Below are positions 1-9,123 of a DNA stretch of 64,000 nucleotides, piece by piece; within the stretch, counting starts at the first letter, position 1, and each line of letters starts with the position of its first letter. The notes beneath the pieces were generated by a model. It was given only the letters and a program-made list of their open reading frames with translations. It made no database searches and had not been told where the DNA came from. Both the position numbers and the translations under genes were made by a program. The stretch comes from UBA2031 sp037189985 (lineage in GTDB: Bacteria; Pseudomonadota; Gammaproteobacteria; Pseudomonadales; Moraxellaceae): the NCBI GenBank assembly GCA_037189985.1, contig JBBCJX010000024.1, positions 229,010 to 293,009 on the forward strand, given 5' to 3'.

Positions 1-343
1 GGAAAACGCCGTCAGCCATGCCGGTCGTGAGGCCAAAGGCATGCCCGAGGTCAGGGTCCGTGTGCAGTCAGGTGAGCACGGTGTGGTGATCGAGGTGCAT
101 CACTCAGGCCATGAGCTGGATGACGAGGCGCTGGAGCAGGTTTTCCGCCCCTTCTTCTTCTGTGGCTCCTCCCACAGTGCGCGGGGATTTGGGCTGAGCA
201 TGGCCACGGCCCGTGCCTTGGCCATCGCACTGGGCGGTGATCTCAAGGGCAGTCCACAGGGAGAGCATGGCGGGGTAGGCTTCCGGTTGCAGTTACCCTT
301 GGTCCTGCCGGCACGGCGTGCCATTCCCAAAGTCCCGGCCTGA
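1..343 (+). CDS. Sensor histidine kinase, C-terminal ATPase domain (5' truncated by window edge)
   Basis: The reading frame is open from base 2 and ends at TGA 341-343, so only the last ~113 residues are present. They contain an N-box-like ENAVSHAG, an F-box-like FRPFF and a G2-like GFGLS, the order found in HATPase_c domains of two-component kinases. The G1 box is degenerate: the usual DxGxG is replaced by HHSGHELDD, which lacks the adenine-contacting Asp. It is either a divergent kinase or one with weak ATP binding. The sensor and dimerisation domains and any partner regulator lie outside the window. Confidence 0.7.
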   Translation, partial: ENAVSHAGREAKGMPEVRVRVQSGEHGVVIEVHHSGHELDDEALEQVFRPFFFCGSSHSARGFGLSMATARALAIALGGDLKGSPQGEHGGVGFRLQLPLVLPARRAIPKVPA

Positions 344-448
344 GGCAAATTGCGAAGCAGTCTTTGCAGGGATTGCTGAAAGAGTCCCCGGTTTTCGCCT
401 TACCCTGAAGGCTGGGGACGGCGATGCTTCAAGGGCCGGGGCAGGCTC

Positions 449-880
449 TCAGGCGGGGCTCAGCCGGCAGCGGCAATGGCCTTCGCCATGGGGGATGAAG
501 CCAAGGGCCAGCAGCATTTCGGCAATGCCGGGCTGCTCCAGGTTGAAGTGGGCTTCCAGCCACTCGGCACCTTGGGCGCCTTCCAAGCGGCGTACCTCCG
601 CAACCAGGCGCTCTGCCACGCCCCGCCCGCGGGTAGCGCCATGCACGCAGAGATAGCGCATATACCGGGTTTCACCCTCCCCTCCCACCAGTACCGCCGC
701 AATGTGCCGCGAGTTGAAAACACCGGCATACAGCGTGCTGCCGGCTTCCACGGCCCGGGCCAGCACGGCCAGCGCTTCGCTGGAGTCGGCAAATTCGGGG
801 GAGTCCCCGTAAATGCGGGCCAGCTCGTCGGCGGTGGACGGGGAAAGCGGAAAAGAGAGGGTTTCAACAGCAACAGGCAT
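449..880 (-). CDS. GNAT-family protein, PanZ/PanM-like acetyl-CoA sensor
   Basis: 143 residues forming one GNAT fold. The core LYAGVFNSRHIAAVLVGG followed by the acetyl-CoA loop RGRGVAERL resembles the PanZ/PanM family, which binds acetyl-CoA and activates self-cleavage of aspartate decarboxylase PanD in enterobacteria. The ATG is preceded by GGGAG about 8 nt upstream. It is transcribed away from hisB. Because panD is not in view, the PanD role is inferred from similarity only, and a generic N-acetyltransferase remains possible. Confidence 0.6.
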   Translation of the reverse strand: MPVAVETLSFPLSPSTADELARIYGDSPEFADSSEALAVLARAVEAGSTLYAGVFNSRHIAAVLVGGEGETRYMRYLCVHGATRGRGVAERLVAEVRRLEGAQGAEWLEAHFNLEQPGIAEMLLALGFIPHGEGHCRCRLSPA

Positions 881-941
881 CGGTCACTCCCGGACCAGAA
901 AGAAGGAATCGGCCTGAAATTAACACAAAGGCCGTGGTGCG

Positions 942-971
942 TGGCCGGCCCCGGTCGCAAACCGCTATAAT
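942..971 (+). promoter_or_regulatory. Putative sigma70 promoter for the his cluster
   Basis: A perfect TATAAT lies at 966-971, 33 nt before the hisB ATG. The matching -35 position (942-947, TGGCCG, 18-nt spacer) fits the consensus at only three of six bases. The call rests mainly on the -10 and on its place between divergent genes. Confidence 0.45.
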
Positions 972-1003
972 CGCGGCCTTTCCAAGCACAGGGCTCGTTC
1001 GCC

Positions 1004-1597
1004 ATGACTGCTCGCCAGGCCGAGGTCGTCCGCAACACCAACGAAACGCAGATTCGCGTCGCCATCAATCTCGACGGCACCGGCAAGGGTTCGCTCAACT
1101 CCGGCATGCCCTTCCTGGACCACATGCTGGACCAGATCGTGCGCCACGGCCTCATCGACCTTGATGTCGAGTGCAAGGGTGACCTGCATATAGACGACCA
1201 CCACAGTGCCGAAGACACCGGCATCACGCTGGGCATGGCCTTTGCCAAGGCATTGGGTGACAAGAAGGGCATACGTCGTTACGGCCACGCCTACGTGCCG
1301 CTGGACGAAGCGCTTTCACGCGTGGTGCTGGACATATCCGGCCGCCCCGGACTCGAATTCCACGTGGACTATACCCGCGCCCGCGTGGGCAGTTTCGACG
1401 TCGACCTGTTCTACGAATTCTTCCAGGGCTTCGTGAACCATGCCGGCGTCACGCTGCATGTCGACAACCTGCGTGGCAAGAATGCCCACCACCAGATTGA
1501 AACCGTGTTCAAGGCCTTCGCACGGGCGTTGCGCGCTGCTGTTGAACTGGATCCGCGGATGCAGGGTGTCATGCCGTCCACCAAGGGCTCGCTCTAA
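1004..1597 (+). CDS. hisB: Imidazoleglycerol-phosphate dehydratase
   Basis: 197 residues, the length of the monofunctional enzyme and not the HisNB fusion of enterobacteria. It dehydrates imidazole glycerol phosphate to imidazole acetol phosphate in histidine synthesis. The manganese-binding motifs are clear: HMLDQI, DDHHSAEDTGI and NAHHQIE. It is first of the hisB-hisH-hisA-(HD)-hisF run and follows a TATAAT promoter. A short hairpin and the hisH ribosome site occupy the 42-nt gap to hisH. Confidence 0.97.
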   Translation: MTARQAEVVRNTNETQIRVAINLDGTGKGSLNSGMPFLDHMLDQIVRHGLIDLDVECKGDLHIDDHHSAEDTGITLGMAFAKALGDKKGIRRYGHAYVPLDEALSRVVLDISGRPGLEFHVDYTRARVGSFDVDLFYEFFQGFVNHAGVTLHVDNLRGKNAHHQIETVFKAFARALRAAVELDPRMQGVMPSTKGSL

Positions 1598-1605
1598 CTT
1601 TTGTT

Positions 1606-1628
1606 CCCTCTCCCGAAAAGAGAGAGGG
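1606..1628 (+). other. Short mRNA hairpin before hisH
   Basis: CCCTCTC at 1606-1612 pairs with GAGAGGG at 1622-1628 around a 9-nt loop. The right arm overlaps the purine-rich GAGGGAGG that serves as the hisH ribosome-binding site, so folding could modulate hisH translation. No T-tract follows, so it is not a terminator. Confidence 0.35.
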
Positions 1629-1639
1629 AGGACTGACGA

Positions 1640-2272
1640 ATGACCACTGTTGCAGTTCTGGATTACGGCATGGGCAACCTGCATTCGGTGGCCAAGGCCA
1701 TCGAGCATGTGGGTGCCAGCCGTGTCGATGTCACCCATGATCCGGCGCGCGTGCGCGCTGCCGATCGTGTCGTGTTGCCCGGTCAGGGAGCCATGCGCGA
1801 CTGCATGGCAGAGATGAAGAAACATGGTGTGGATGCCGAGGTGCGCGAAGCCCTGAAGAGCAAGCCGCTCTTGGGCATCTGTGTGGGCATGCAGGCCTTG
1901 CTGGCCCGTTCTGAAGAGAACGGCGGCGTTGACGGCCTCGGTATTTATCCCGGCGATGTGAAATTCTTCGGCCATGATCGTGTGGAAAACGGCGAGAAGC
2001 TGAAGGTGCCCCACATGGGCTGGAATGAAGCCTGGCAGACACAAGAGCATCCGCTCTGGGCAGGTATTCCGGATGGCTCACGCTACTACTTCGTGCACAG
2101 TTATTTTTGCCAACCAGCGGATGATTCACTTTCCGCCGGCCGCTCGCACTTTGGACTAGATTTTTGCTGTGCACTGGCGCGTGACAATGTTTTTGCCGTT
2201 CAGTTCCACCCGGAAAAAAGCTCCACGGCCGGGCTTACACTGCTGAAGAACTTCCTGCACTGGAATCCCTGA
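1640..2272 (+). CDS. hisH: Imidazole glycerol phosphate synthase, glutamine amidotransferase subunit
   Basis: 210 residues with a class I glutaminase fold. The nucleophile is Cys81 in GICVGMQ and the catalytic pair is His190/Glu192 in QFHPEKS. HisH releases ammonia from glutamine and channels it through HisF to make IGP and AICAR. The start follows GAGGGAGGACTGACGA. HisF is encoded two genes downstream, giving both subunits in one transcription unit. Confidence 0.97.
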   Translation: MTTVAVLDYGMGNLHSVAKAIEHVGASRVDVTHDPARVRAADRVVLPGQGAMRDCMAEMKKHGVDAEVREALKSKPLLGICVGMQALLARSEENGGVDGLGIYPGDVKFFGHDRVENGEKLKVPHMGWNEAWQTQEHPLWAGIPDGSRYYFVHSYFCQPADDSLSAGRSHFGLDFCCALARDNVFAVQFHPEKSSTAGLTLLKNFLHWNP

Positions 2273-2305
2273 TTCCCCCTCCCCTTTCTGTTCCGAGATT
2301 CCACC

Positions 2306-3034
2306 ATGCTCATCATTCCCGCCATCGACCTCAAGGACGGCAAATGCGTCCGCCTGAAACAGGGCCGCATGGAAGACGACACCGTTTTCTCCGATGATCC
2401 GGTGGGTATGGCCACGCACTGGGTGGACCAGGGTGCGCGTCGCCTGCATCTCGTGGACCTGAACGGCGCTTTTGCCGGAACACCGATTCACGGTGAGATC
2501 GTCACCGCCATCGCGAAAAAATATCCGCAGCTCCCCATACAAATCGGCGGCGGCATACGCTCGCTGGAGACGATTGAGGCCTATGTAAAGGCCGGTGTTT
2601 CCTTCGCCATCATCGGCACCAAGGCCGTGAAGGAGCCGCAGTTCGTGGTGGAAGCCTGCAAGGCCTTTCCGGGCAAGATCATCGTCGGCATCGACGCCAA
2701 GGACGGTCTCGTTGCCACTGATGGCTGGGCCGAAGTTTCTTCCGTGAAAGCCACTGATCTCGCCATCCAGTTCCGCAGCGCGGGTGTTTCCGCCATCGTC
2801 TATACCGACATTGCCCGCGACGGCATGATGCAGGGCGTTAACGTGGAAGCCACCGCCGCACTGGCGCGTGATGGAGGCATTCCTGTCATCGCTTCCGGCG
2901 GCGTCACCAACATTGACGACATAAAGCGCCTCAAGACGGTCGCCAGCAGCGGCATCATCGGCGCGATCACGGGCCGTGCCATTTACGAAGGCACGCTGAA
3001 CGTGGGCGAGGCCCAGGCACTGGCCGATGCCTGA
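2306..3034 (+). CDS. hisA: ProFAR isomerase (phosphoribosyl formimino-5-aminoimidazole carboxamide ribotide isomerase)
   Basis: 242-residue (beta/alpha)8 barrel. The N-terminal PAIDLKDGKCVRL carries the catalytic Asp. The second half has the second acid in YTDIARDG and the phosphate-binding ASGGV. It performs the Amadori rearrangement of ProFAR to PRFAR, the substrate of HisF/HisH. It starts 33 nt after hisH and is followed after 21 nt by an HD-domain gene. Confidence 0.97.
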   Translation: MLIIPAIDLKDGKCVRLKQGRMEDDTVFSDDPVGMATHWVDQGARRLHLVDLNGAFAGTPIHGEIVTAIAKKYPQLPIQIGGGIRSLETIEAYVKAGVSFAIIGTKAVKEPQFVVEACKAFPGKIIVGIDAKDGLVATDGWAEVSSVKATDLAIQFRSAGVSAIVYTDIARDGMMQGVNVEATAALARDGGIPVIASGGVTNIDDIKRLKTVASSGIIGAITGRAIYEGTLNVGEAQALADA

Positions 3035-3055
3035 GGCCACTGCGGTGAAAATGTC

Positions 3056-3679
3056 ATGAACCATGACAATATCCGCGCCTGGGTCCGCCTGCCCTCTGGC
3101 AAGCGCCTCGATCTTCTCAATCCCACACCCTTCGACTGGGATGACGAAGACCTCGCCATCGGCCTTGCCCGTACGTATCGCTGGGGCGGGCACTCGGCCT
3201 GGCCGTTGCCGCTTTCGGTGGCCCAGCACTCGCTGACTGTTCTCGCGCTACGCCGCAATGCCGAGCCTACCGGCTTGGCTGCGCATGCAGAGTTGCGCGA
3301 GTTGCTTCACGATGCCGATGAAGGCTTGCTCGGTTTCGATCCTCTCTCCGTGATCAAGCCGTTTCTGGGTGACGGTTTCCACGAACTGGCCGGGCGCCTG
3401 CAGAATGTGGTCTTCCAGCGCTACGGTATCCAGTACTGGACGCCCGAAGAAAAGGAAACGCACAAGCGTGCCGACCGCGTGGCGGCAGCCAGCGAGGCTG
3501 TGCATGTGGCTGGCTGGAGTGCCGAGGAAGTAAAGCAGGTGCTGAAAATTCCTTTCCGGCCCGTGAAGGTTGATCCACTCATTGCCATTTATGGTGGCAA
3601 CCCTTGGGAGCCCTGGGCACCGGATGTTGCTGCCGAGCGATTTCTGAAAGAATTGCAGCGCATACAGAAGCGTCTCTGA
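3056..3679 (+). CDS. HD-domain phosphohydrolase
   Basis: 207 residues. The metal-binding pattern of the HD superfamily is visible: RWGGH, then VAQHSLTV, then LLHDADEG, with a likely second Asp in KRADRVAA. Close relatives include YfbR-like 5'-nucleotidases and other uncharacterised HD hydrolases. It sits between hisA and hisF with short gaps (21 and 17 nt), so it is almost certainly co-transcribed. No role in histidine synthesis is established; hydrolysis of a nucleotide by-product is only a guess. Confidence 0.8.
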   Translation: MNHDNIRAWVRLPSGKRLDLLNPTPFDWDDEDLAIGLARTYRWGGHSAWPLPLSVAQHSLTVLALRRNAEPTGLAAHAELRELLHDADEGLLGFDPLSVIKPFLGDGFHELAGRLQNVVFQRYGIQYWTPEEKETHKRADRVAAASEAVHVAGWSAEEVKQVLKIPFRPVKVDPLIAIYGGNPWEPWAPDVAAERFLKELQRIQKRL

Positions 3680-3696
3680 CGACGCAGGAAATCATC

Positions 3697-4458
3697 ATGT
3701 CTCTCGCCAAACGTATCATCCCCTGTCTGGACGTCGACAAAGGCCGTGTCGTGAAAGGCGTGAAGTTCGAAGACATCCGCGACGCGGGAGATCCCGTGGA
3801 AATCGCCCGTCGTTATGATCAGGCCGGCGCGGACGAAATCACCTTCCTCGACATCACAGCCAGCCATGAAGGCCGAGCTACTACCGTGAAAACCGTGGAG
3901 CGCATGGCCTCCGAGGTTTTTGTGCCGCTGACCGTGGGCGGCGGTATCCGCGAGATAGCCGATATCCGGACAATGCTCAACGCCGGTGCTGACAAGGTCA
4001 GCATCAATTCAGCCGCCATCAGCAATCCGGATTTCGTGAAGGCAGCCGCTGACAAGTTTGGCGCGCAGTGCATCGTGATTGCCATTGATGCCAAGAAGGT
4101 TGCCGAAGGCCGTTGGGAGATATTCACACACGGTGGTCGCAAGCCTACCGGCATCAATGCCGTGGAGTGGGCCGTGCGCATGACCACCGATGGAGCCGGC
4201 GAAGTCCTGCTTACCAGCATGGATGCCGACGGCACCAAGGCGGGCTACGACCTGCAACTGGTCCGGGCGATATCGGATGCCGTGACTGTGCCGGTGATTG
4301 CTTCCGGTGGTGTCGGCAACCTACAGCACTTGGCTGACGGCATCCTGCAGGGCCATGCCGATGCTGTGCTCGCGGCCAGCATTTTTCATTTTGGTGAATA
4401 CACGATCCCGGAGGCCAAGCGCTATCTGGCCGACAAGGGTATCGAGATGCGGCTGTGA
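3697..4458 (+). CDS. hisF: Imidazole glycerol phosphate synthase, cyclase subunit
   Basis: 253-residue (beta/alpha)8 barrel beginning MSLAKRIIPCLDVD, with catalytic Asp residues in CLDVDKGRVVKG and TSMDADGTKAGYD and phosphate loops VGGGI and ASGGVG. It uses HisH-derived ammonia to convert PRFAR to IGP and AICAR. The frame is open further upstream, but the ATG at 3697 follows AGGA and gives the canonical N terminus and length. It is the last gene of the his cluster and converges on ctpA. Confidence 0.97.
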   Translation: MSLAKRIIPCLDVDKGRVVKGVKFEDIRDAGDPVEIARRYDQAGADEITFLDITASHEGRATTVKTVERMASEVFVPLTVGGGIREIADIRTMLNAGADKVSINSAAISNPDFVKAAADKFGAQCIVIAIDAKKVAEGRWEIFTHGGRKPTGINAVEWAVRMTTDGAGEVLLTSMDADGTKAGYDLQLVRAISDAVTVPVIASGGVGNLQHLADGILQGHADAVLAASIFHFGEYTIPEAKRYLADKGIEMRL

Positions 4459-4532
4459 GGGGCTCTCACACCTGACAGGATGAGTCTGAGGGGCGCGGGC
4501 AAATAAAAGCCCAGCACCGCGCAGCTCCATTA

Positions 4533-5936
4533 TCATTTTTTCGGTTTAGCCGCCTTGGTATCAACCTTCGGTGCAGTGGTGGATGGCGCTTCTATTACAG
4601 GCTTCGGCATGAAGAGCGTTGCCGCCTTCAGCACATTGACTGCTTCTGCCATCTGGTAATCCCGCTCGACAAGTGCCTTCTCGGTTTTCTTGTTATCAGC
4701 CTTGCTGTCCGCCACCGCCCCTTTCATTGCAGCGCCTTCGTTATCCAAATGGCCTTGCAGATCTGCCTCATGAAAAAGATCTCCTCCTTCGACAAGGCTG
4801 ACGCGTGCCGGCAGTACTTCGATATCCGGCTTGATGCCTTCGGCCTGGATAGAGCGTCCGTTTGGCGTGTAATACCGTGCGGTAGTGAGCTTGATGCCAC
4901 GACCGGATGCCATCGGAAGTACCGTCTGCACTGAGCCCTTGCCAAACGTTGTCGTGCCCATGACCACGGCACGACGATTGTCCTGCAGCGCGCCTGCCAC
5001 GATCTCGGAAGCGGAAGCTGATCCGCCATTCACCAGAACCACAACTGGGATGCCGGGCAGGAGTTCGTTCGCGCTGGCGCGGAATTCCTGCTCGTTGCCG
5101 GCACTGCGGCCACGCGTGGAAACAATCACGCCGCCGTCCAGGAAAATGTCGCTTACGGCAATGGCGCCATCCAGAACACCACCTGGATTGTTGCGCAGGT
5201 CCAGAACAATCCCTTTGACCGGGTTCTTTGTATCAGCCTTCAGTTTTTCCAGTTCTCGGCGAAGATCGCGGCCGGTATGTGTCTGGAACTGGCTGATGCG
5301 TACGGCAACAATCCCGGCCTCGAGCATGCGGCTTTTCACGCTGCTGATTTCAATGCGCGCCCGGACTACATCGATATCCTTGGGTTCTTCGCCCTTGCGC
5401 ATGACGGTGAGCGTGAGGCGGGTACCTGCCTTGCCGCGCATCATGTTGACGGCATCCGCCAGCGACATGCCTTGCACGGATTTACCATCGATCTTGATGA
5501 TGTAGTCACCGGCGCGAATGCCTGCCTTGGCAGCGGGTGAGTCGTCTATGGGGGAGACTACGCGTACGACACCGTCTTCCAGGCCAATGTCGAGACCGAC
5601 GCCGTCAAAGCCGCCAGTGGTGGCTGTCTGCAAATCCTCGAAACCTTTCTTGTCGAGATAGGCCGAATGGGGATCAAGCGATGTCAGCATGCCGCGGATG
5701 GCGTTTTCAAAAAGCGTTTTGTCTTCCACCGGCTCGACATAAGAGGCACGGATACGCTCGAAAACCTCCACGAAAGTGCGCAGGTCATCCAGTGGCAAGG
5801 GTGCGGCCCCGGCCCCGGGCGAGAGAGTGATTTCTTCCGTGACGACACCCTGAGCAGCCTCGTTCGCGGGCAGTTCGGCGGCCTGCACGGCAAAGGCCGT
5901 CAGGCCCGTCAGCAGAACCCATGTGTTGAAACGCAT
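4533..5936 (-). CDS. ctpA: C-terminal processing protease, peptidase S41 (CtpA-type)
   Basis: 467 residues with a signal peptide (cleavage near VQAA). An S41 N-terminal helical region with LTSLDPHSAYLD is followed by a PDZ domain (about residues 120-200) and the S41 protease core. The Ser/Lys dyad is visible as the Ser of GSASASEIVAGAL and the Lys of FGKGSVQT. It is a periplasmic protease that trims or degrades proteins from the C terminus; in Pseudomonas CtpA degrades cell-wall hydrolases. It is downstream of envC, a hydrolase activator, in a gpmI-envC-ctpA order. The Lys-rich tail is low complexity. Confidence 0.92.
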   Translation of the reverse strand: MRFNTWVLLTGLTAFAVQAAELPANEAAQGVVTEEITLSPGAGAAPLPLDDLRTFVEVFERIRASYVEPVEDKTLFENAIRGMLTSLDPHSAYLDKKGFEDLQTATTGGFDGVGLDIGLEDGVVRVVSPIDDSPAAKAGIRAGDYIIKIDGKSVQGMSLADAVNMMRGKAGTRLTLTVMRKGEEPKDIDVVRARIEISSVKSRMLEAGIVAVRISQFQTHTGRDLRRELEKLKADTKNPVKGIVLDLRNNPGGVLDGAIAVSDIFLDGGVIVSTRGRSAGNEQEFRASANELLPGIPVVVLVNGGSASASEIVAGALQDNRRAVVMGTTTFGKGSVQTVLPMASGRGIKLTTARYYTPNGRSIQAEGIKPDIEVLPARVSLVEGGDLFHEADLQGHLDNEGAAMKGAVADSKADNKKTEKALVERDYQMAEAVNVLKAATLFMPKPVIEAPSTTAPKVDTKAAKPKK

Positions 5937-6001
5937 ATTGCTCTCCGCTTACCCGTTGCCCACGACTCTGTCCGGCACATCATGATGGCTGAAACAAGAC
6001 G

Positions 6002-7375
6002 CTATTGATATCCGCACCAGTTGGCAGGATCCACCGGTTTTCCACGCATGCGTATCTCGAAGTACAGGCCGTCGGCATCACTGCCACCACTGTCTCCGAC
6101 CTTGGCGATCACTTCGTTGCCGCCGACCTCTTCACCTGCTTTCTTCTGCAGGCTCTGGTTCTGGCCGTAAAGAGACATCAGGCCGCGACCGTGATCCACG
6201 ATGATGAGGAAGCCGTAGCCTCGCAGATAGTCTGCGAATGCCACTCGGCCCGGCCGGATCGCCCGCACCGGTGTGCCGGACGGGGCTGCCACCACGATTC
6301 CGTTCCAGCGCAGGCCCCCGGCCCGTGCACTGCCAAAGCTGGCCAGTACGCCACCTGTGACCGGCAAGGGGCAGCGGCCACTGTAAGGAGCGAGTTGGTA
6401 ATCCTTGCGCTCCGGGGCGGGTGCAGCAGGTTTGCTGCCGCTTGTGCCGGCTTGTGTCTCGGCGGCTTTTTGCTGGGCCTTTGCCTGTTCCTGCCGGCGC
6501 TTTTCTGCCTCGCGTTCAGCCGCTTCGCGTGCAAGCCGTTCCATGACAGCTTGCAGGGCCTGCTGGTCGCGGCGCAGCTTCTTCAGTTTGTCGTCTTCGT
6601 TTTCGATCTGGGCATTCAGCACGCGGATGGTCTTGCTGCGCTGCTGCTGTGCACTTGCCAGCCGAGTCTGCTTTTTGTGCAAGTCTTCGCGTGCTGCCTG
6701 CAGGCGCTGCACTTCCTCTGCCTCCTGGACAGCAATTGCTTCAAGTCGCTCCATGCTTTCATTGAGGGCGATGACGCGTCCCCCACGGGCTTTTTGCAGA
6801 TAGCCGTAATATTTCATAAGGCGTGCAAAGGTTTGTGGGTCCTGCTGGTTCAGCAGCAGCTTGTAATAATCTTGACCACCCTGGCGTTGTGCCATGCGCA
6901 AGTCGGCACGAATGAGGTGCACAAGACGGTCTCGCTCGGACTGGCGCTCGGCTTTCTCGGCACGCAACTGCAACAGACGCTGTTCGTGACTGCTCATTGT
7001 CTGTTGCAGTGAGCCCATGCTGCCCTTGATTTCTCCGATCTCGGCCTCTGCCTGTCGCAACTCTGCTTCCTTCTGCTCGCGCTGCTCACGCGTCAGCTTG
7101 ATACGATTCTCGGCAGAACGTATCTGCTCCTGCACGCGGGCGAGATCGCCCTGTGTGGGAGTGCTGGTCGATTTTTTTGCCGGTGCTTTCTTGGCAGGAG
7201 TTGTTTTCTTGCTCGTCTGCTTGCTGGTAGTCGTTGAGCTTTTTTTTGTTTCTGCCTGTGCCGGCGTTGCCAGCATGACTGCCAGCAGGCCTGCCATGAA
7301 AAAACGGCAGCAGGTGACGACAGCCTTTCCGGCTGTCGTCACGGGATGCATGTGCAATGCAAGGAAAAGGCTCAC
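6002..7375 (-). CDS. envC: Murein hydrolase activator EnvC-like protein (LytM/M23 domain)
   Basis: About 457 residues: signal peptide ending near TPAQA, a Lys/Thr-rich stretch, long coiled coils (about 75-300), and a C-terminal LytM domain. As in EnvC, the M23 zinc ligands are not conserved (HGRGLMSLYGQNQ, LYFEIRMRG), which fits an activator of amidases at the septum and not an enzyme. The annotated start is GTG 7375; ATG 7351 is an alternative and neither has a strong ribosome site. It begins 6 nt after gpmI and precedes ctpA. Confidence 0.9.
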   Translation of the reverse strand: MSLFLALHMHPVTTAGKAVVTCCRFFMAGLLAVMLATPAQAETKKSSTTTSKQTSKKTTPAKKAPAKKSTSTPTQGDLARVQEQIRSAENRIKLTREQREQKEAELRQAEAEIGEIKGSMGSLQQTMSSHEQRLLQLRAEKAERQSERDRLVHLIRADLRMAQRQGGQDYYKLLLNQQDPQTFARLMKYYGYLQKARGGRVIALNESMERLEAIAVQEAEEVQRLQAAREDLHKKQTRLASAQQQRSKTIRVLNAQIENEDDKLKKLRRDQQALQAVMERLAREAAEREAEKRRQEQAKAQQKAAETQAGTSGSKPAAPAPERKDYQLAPYSGRCPLPVTGGVLASFGSARAGGLRWNGIVVAAPSGTPVRAIRPGRVAFADYLRGYGFLIIVDHGRGLMSLYGQNQSLQKKAGEEVGGNEVIAKVGDSGGSDADGLYFEIRMRGKPVDPANWCGYQ

Positions 7376-7381
7376 GAGTTA

Positions 7382-8941
7382 TTACGCAGCACTATTGTTG
7401 ACCAGCACGAGATTGCGTCCGGTCATCTGCGGCGGCAGAGGAAGGTTCATCAGCGAAAGCAGCGTGGGAGCCACGTCAGACAGGACACCGCCCTCTGCGA
7501 TGGTTGCGGGGCGCCCCACGTAAACGAAGGGCACCAGCTCGCAGGTATGTGCCGTGTGGGCCTGTCCGGTTGCCGGATCGGACATCTGCTCCACATTACC
7601 GTGATCTGCCGTGATCAGCATTTCGCCACCAACTTCCCTGACGGCTTCATATAGCCTGCCAATACAGATATCCAGCGCTTCCACAGCTTTTACGGCAGCT
7701 TCGAAAATGCCGGTGTGCCCAACCATGTCGCCATTGGCATAGTTGCAGACCAGTACATCGTATTCACCGGACTTGATGGCCTTGACGAGTTCGTCTGTCA
7801 CTTCGAAGGCACTCATTTCCGGCTTGAGATCGTAAGTGGCTACTTTTGGAGAGGGAATGAGTATGCGATTTTCGCCAGCATAAGGCTCTTCGCGACCACC
7901 ACTGAAGAAAAATGTCACGTGCGCATATTTTTCCGTTTCGGCAATGCGCAGTTGGGTTTTGCCCAAGCTGGCAAGATACTCTCCCAAGGTATTCACCAGC
8001 TTTTCCGGCGTATACGCCACCGGTGCCTTGATGGTCGCCGCATACTCGGTGAGCATGACGTAACCTGCCAATTGTGGCCGAACCTTGCGTTCGAAGCCGC
8101 TGAAATTGTCATCCACAAAGGCACGCGTGATTTCGCGCGCGCGATCAGCACGGAAGTTCATGAACACTACGGCATCGCCGTCTTGAAGGATGGCAGGCGT
8201 TTCTCCGGCTGCCGCGATTACCGATGCCTTGACGAATTCATCGCTCACATCCTCGGCATAGGAAGATTCGAGTGCCTCCAGTGCTGTAGCGCTGGTGCGC
8301 ACGCCTACAGCTTCTGTCAATAATCGATAGGCTTGCTCGACGCGATCCCAGCGATTGTCGCGATCCATGGCGTAGTAACGGCCGATGAGGGATGCGATAC
8401 GGCAACCGTTGCCAAGCGCACGCAGCCTGGCATCCATTTTCTCGATGGAGCGGGCCGCGGATTTCGGTGGCGTGTCGCGACCGTCGAGGAAGGCATGTAC
8501 ATAAATGCGGCGTGCTCCACGCTTTGCAGCAAGATCCACCATGGCTGCCAGATGGTCTTCGTGCGAATGCACGCCGCCATCAGACAGCAGGCCGAGAACA
8601 TGCACGGCCTTGTCGGCTACCACAGCCTTGTCCACGACGCTGGTAATGGCCGGGTTGTGGAAAAAATCGCCGTCACGGATGGCCTTGGTGATGCGTGTGA
8701 AATCCTGATAGACCACGCGTCCGGCCCCGAGGTTCATGTGCCCTACCTCGGAGTTCCCCATCTGGCCGTCGGGCAGGCCGACGTCTTCACCGGAGCCTGA
8801 CACGAGACCATGCGGATTTTCCTGCAGAAGTCGGTCCCAGTTCGGTGTACGGGCGGCCATGATGGCGTTGGAATCAGGGTTGTGGCTGTGGCCAAAGCCA
8901 TCCAGCACGATCAGCACATAGGGCTTGCGGGAAGCGGTCAT
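7382..8941 (-). CDS. gpmI: 2,3-bisphosphoglycerate-independent phosphoglycerate mutase
   Basis: 519 residues of the alkaline-phosphatase superfamily. It interconverts 3- and 2-phosphoglycerate with two Mn ions. Visible are Asp14 in VLIVLDGFG, the phosphorylated Ser64 in MGNSEVGH, HAFLDGRDTPP, and the second metal site in GDMVGHTG, TADHGNVEQM and HTAHT. The frame is open 37 codons further upstream, but the ATG at 8941 gives the family's usual N terminus. It is the first gene of a minus-strand operon with envC and ctpA. Confidence 0.96.
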   Translation of the reverse strand: MTASRKPYVLIVLDGFGHSHNPDSNAIMAARTPNWDRLLQENPHGLVSGSGEDVGLPDGQMGNSEVGHMNLGAGRVVYQDFTRITKAIRDGDFFHNPAITSVVDKAVVADKAVHVLGLLSDGGVHSHEDHLAAMVDLAAKRGARRIYVHAFLDGRDTPPKSAARSIEKMDARLRALGNGCRIASLIGRYYAMDRDNRWDRVEQAYRLLTEAVGVRTSATALEALESSYAEDVSDEFVKASVIAAAGETPAILQDGDAVVFMNFRADRAREITRAFVDDNFSGFERKVRPQLAGYVMLTEYAATIKAPVAYTPEKLVNTLGEYLASLGKTQLRIAETEKYAHVTFFFSGGREEPYAGENRILIPSPKVATYDLKPEMSAFEVTDELVKAIKSGEYDVLVCNYANGDMVGHTGIFEAAVKAVEALDICIGRLYEAVREVGGEMLITADHGNVEQMSDPATGQAHTAHTCELVPFVYVGRPATIAEGGVLSDVAPTLLSLMNLPLPPQMTGRNLVLVNNSAA

Positions 8942-9123
8942 GGGAAAACAAACGGTCGGGAGAGAGGAAGGCGAAAGTGTAACAAGGCAGGCATGAGCCC
9001 GGCGAGCCGGCAGCATGCCTGCTTTTGGAGCAATGTCACCGGGAAGACACAAGCCTGCTGCCCAATATGACGAAACCGGACATGTCTGCCGACAAAAGCT
9101 CTCTTGTCCCCCAGCCTCAGGTA

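Noticed and set aside
4493..4522. Terminator between hisF and ctpA
   Set aside because: GCGCGG and CCGCGC can pair around an interrupted stem, but it is imperfect and without a T-tract, so I did not call it.
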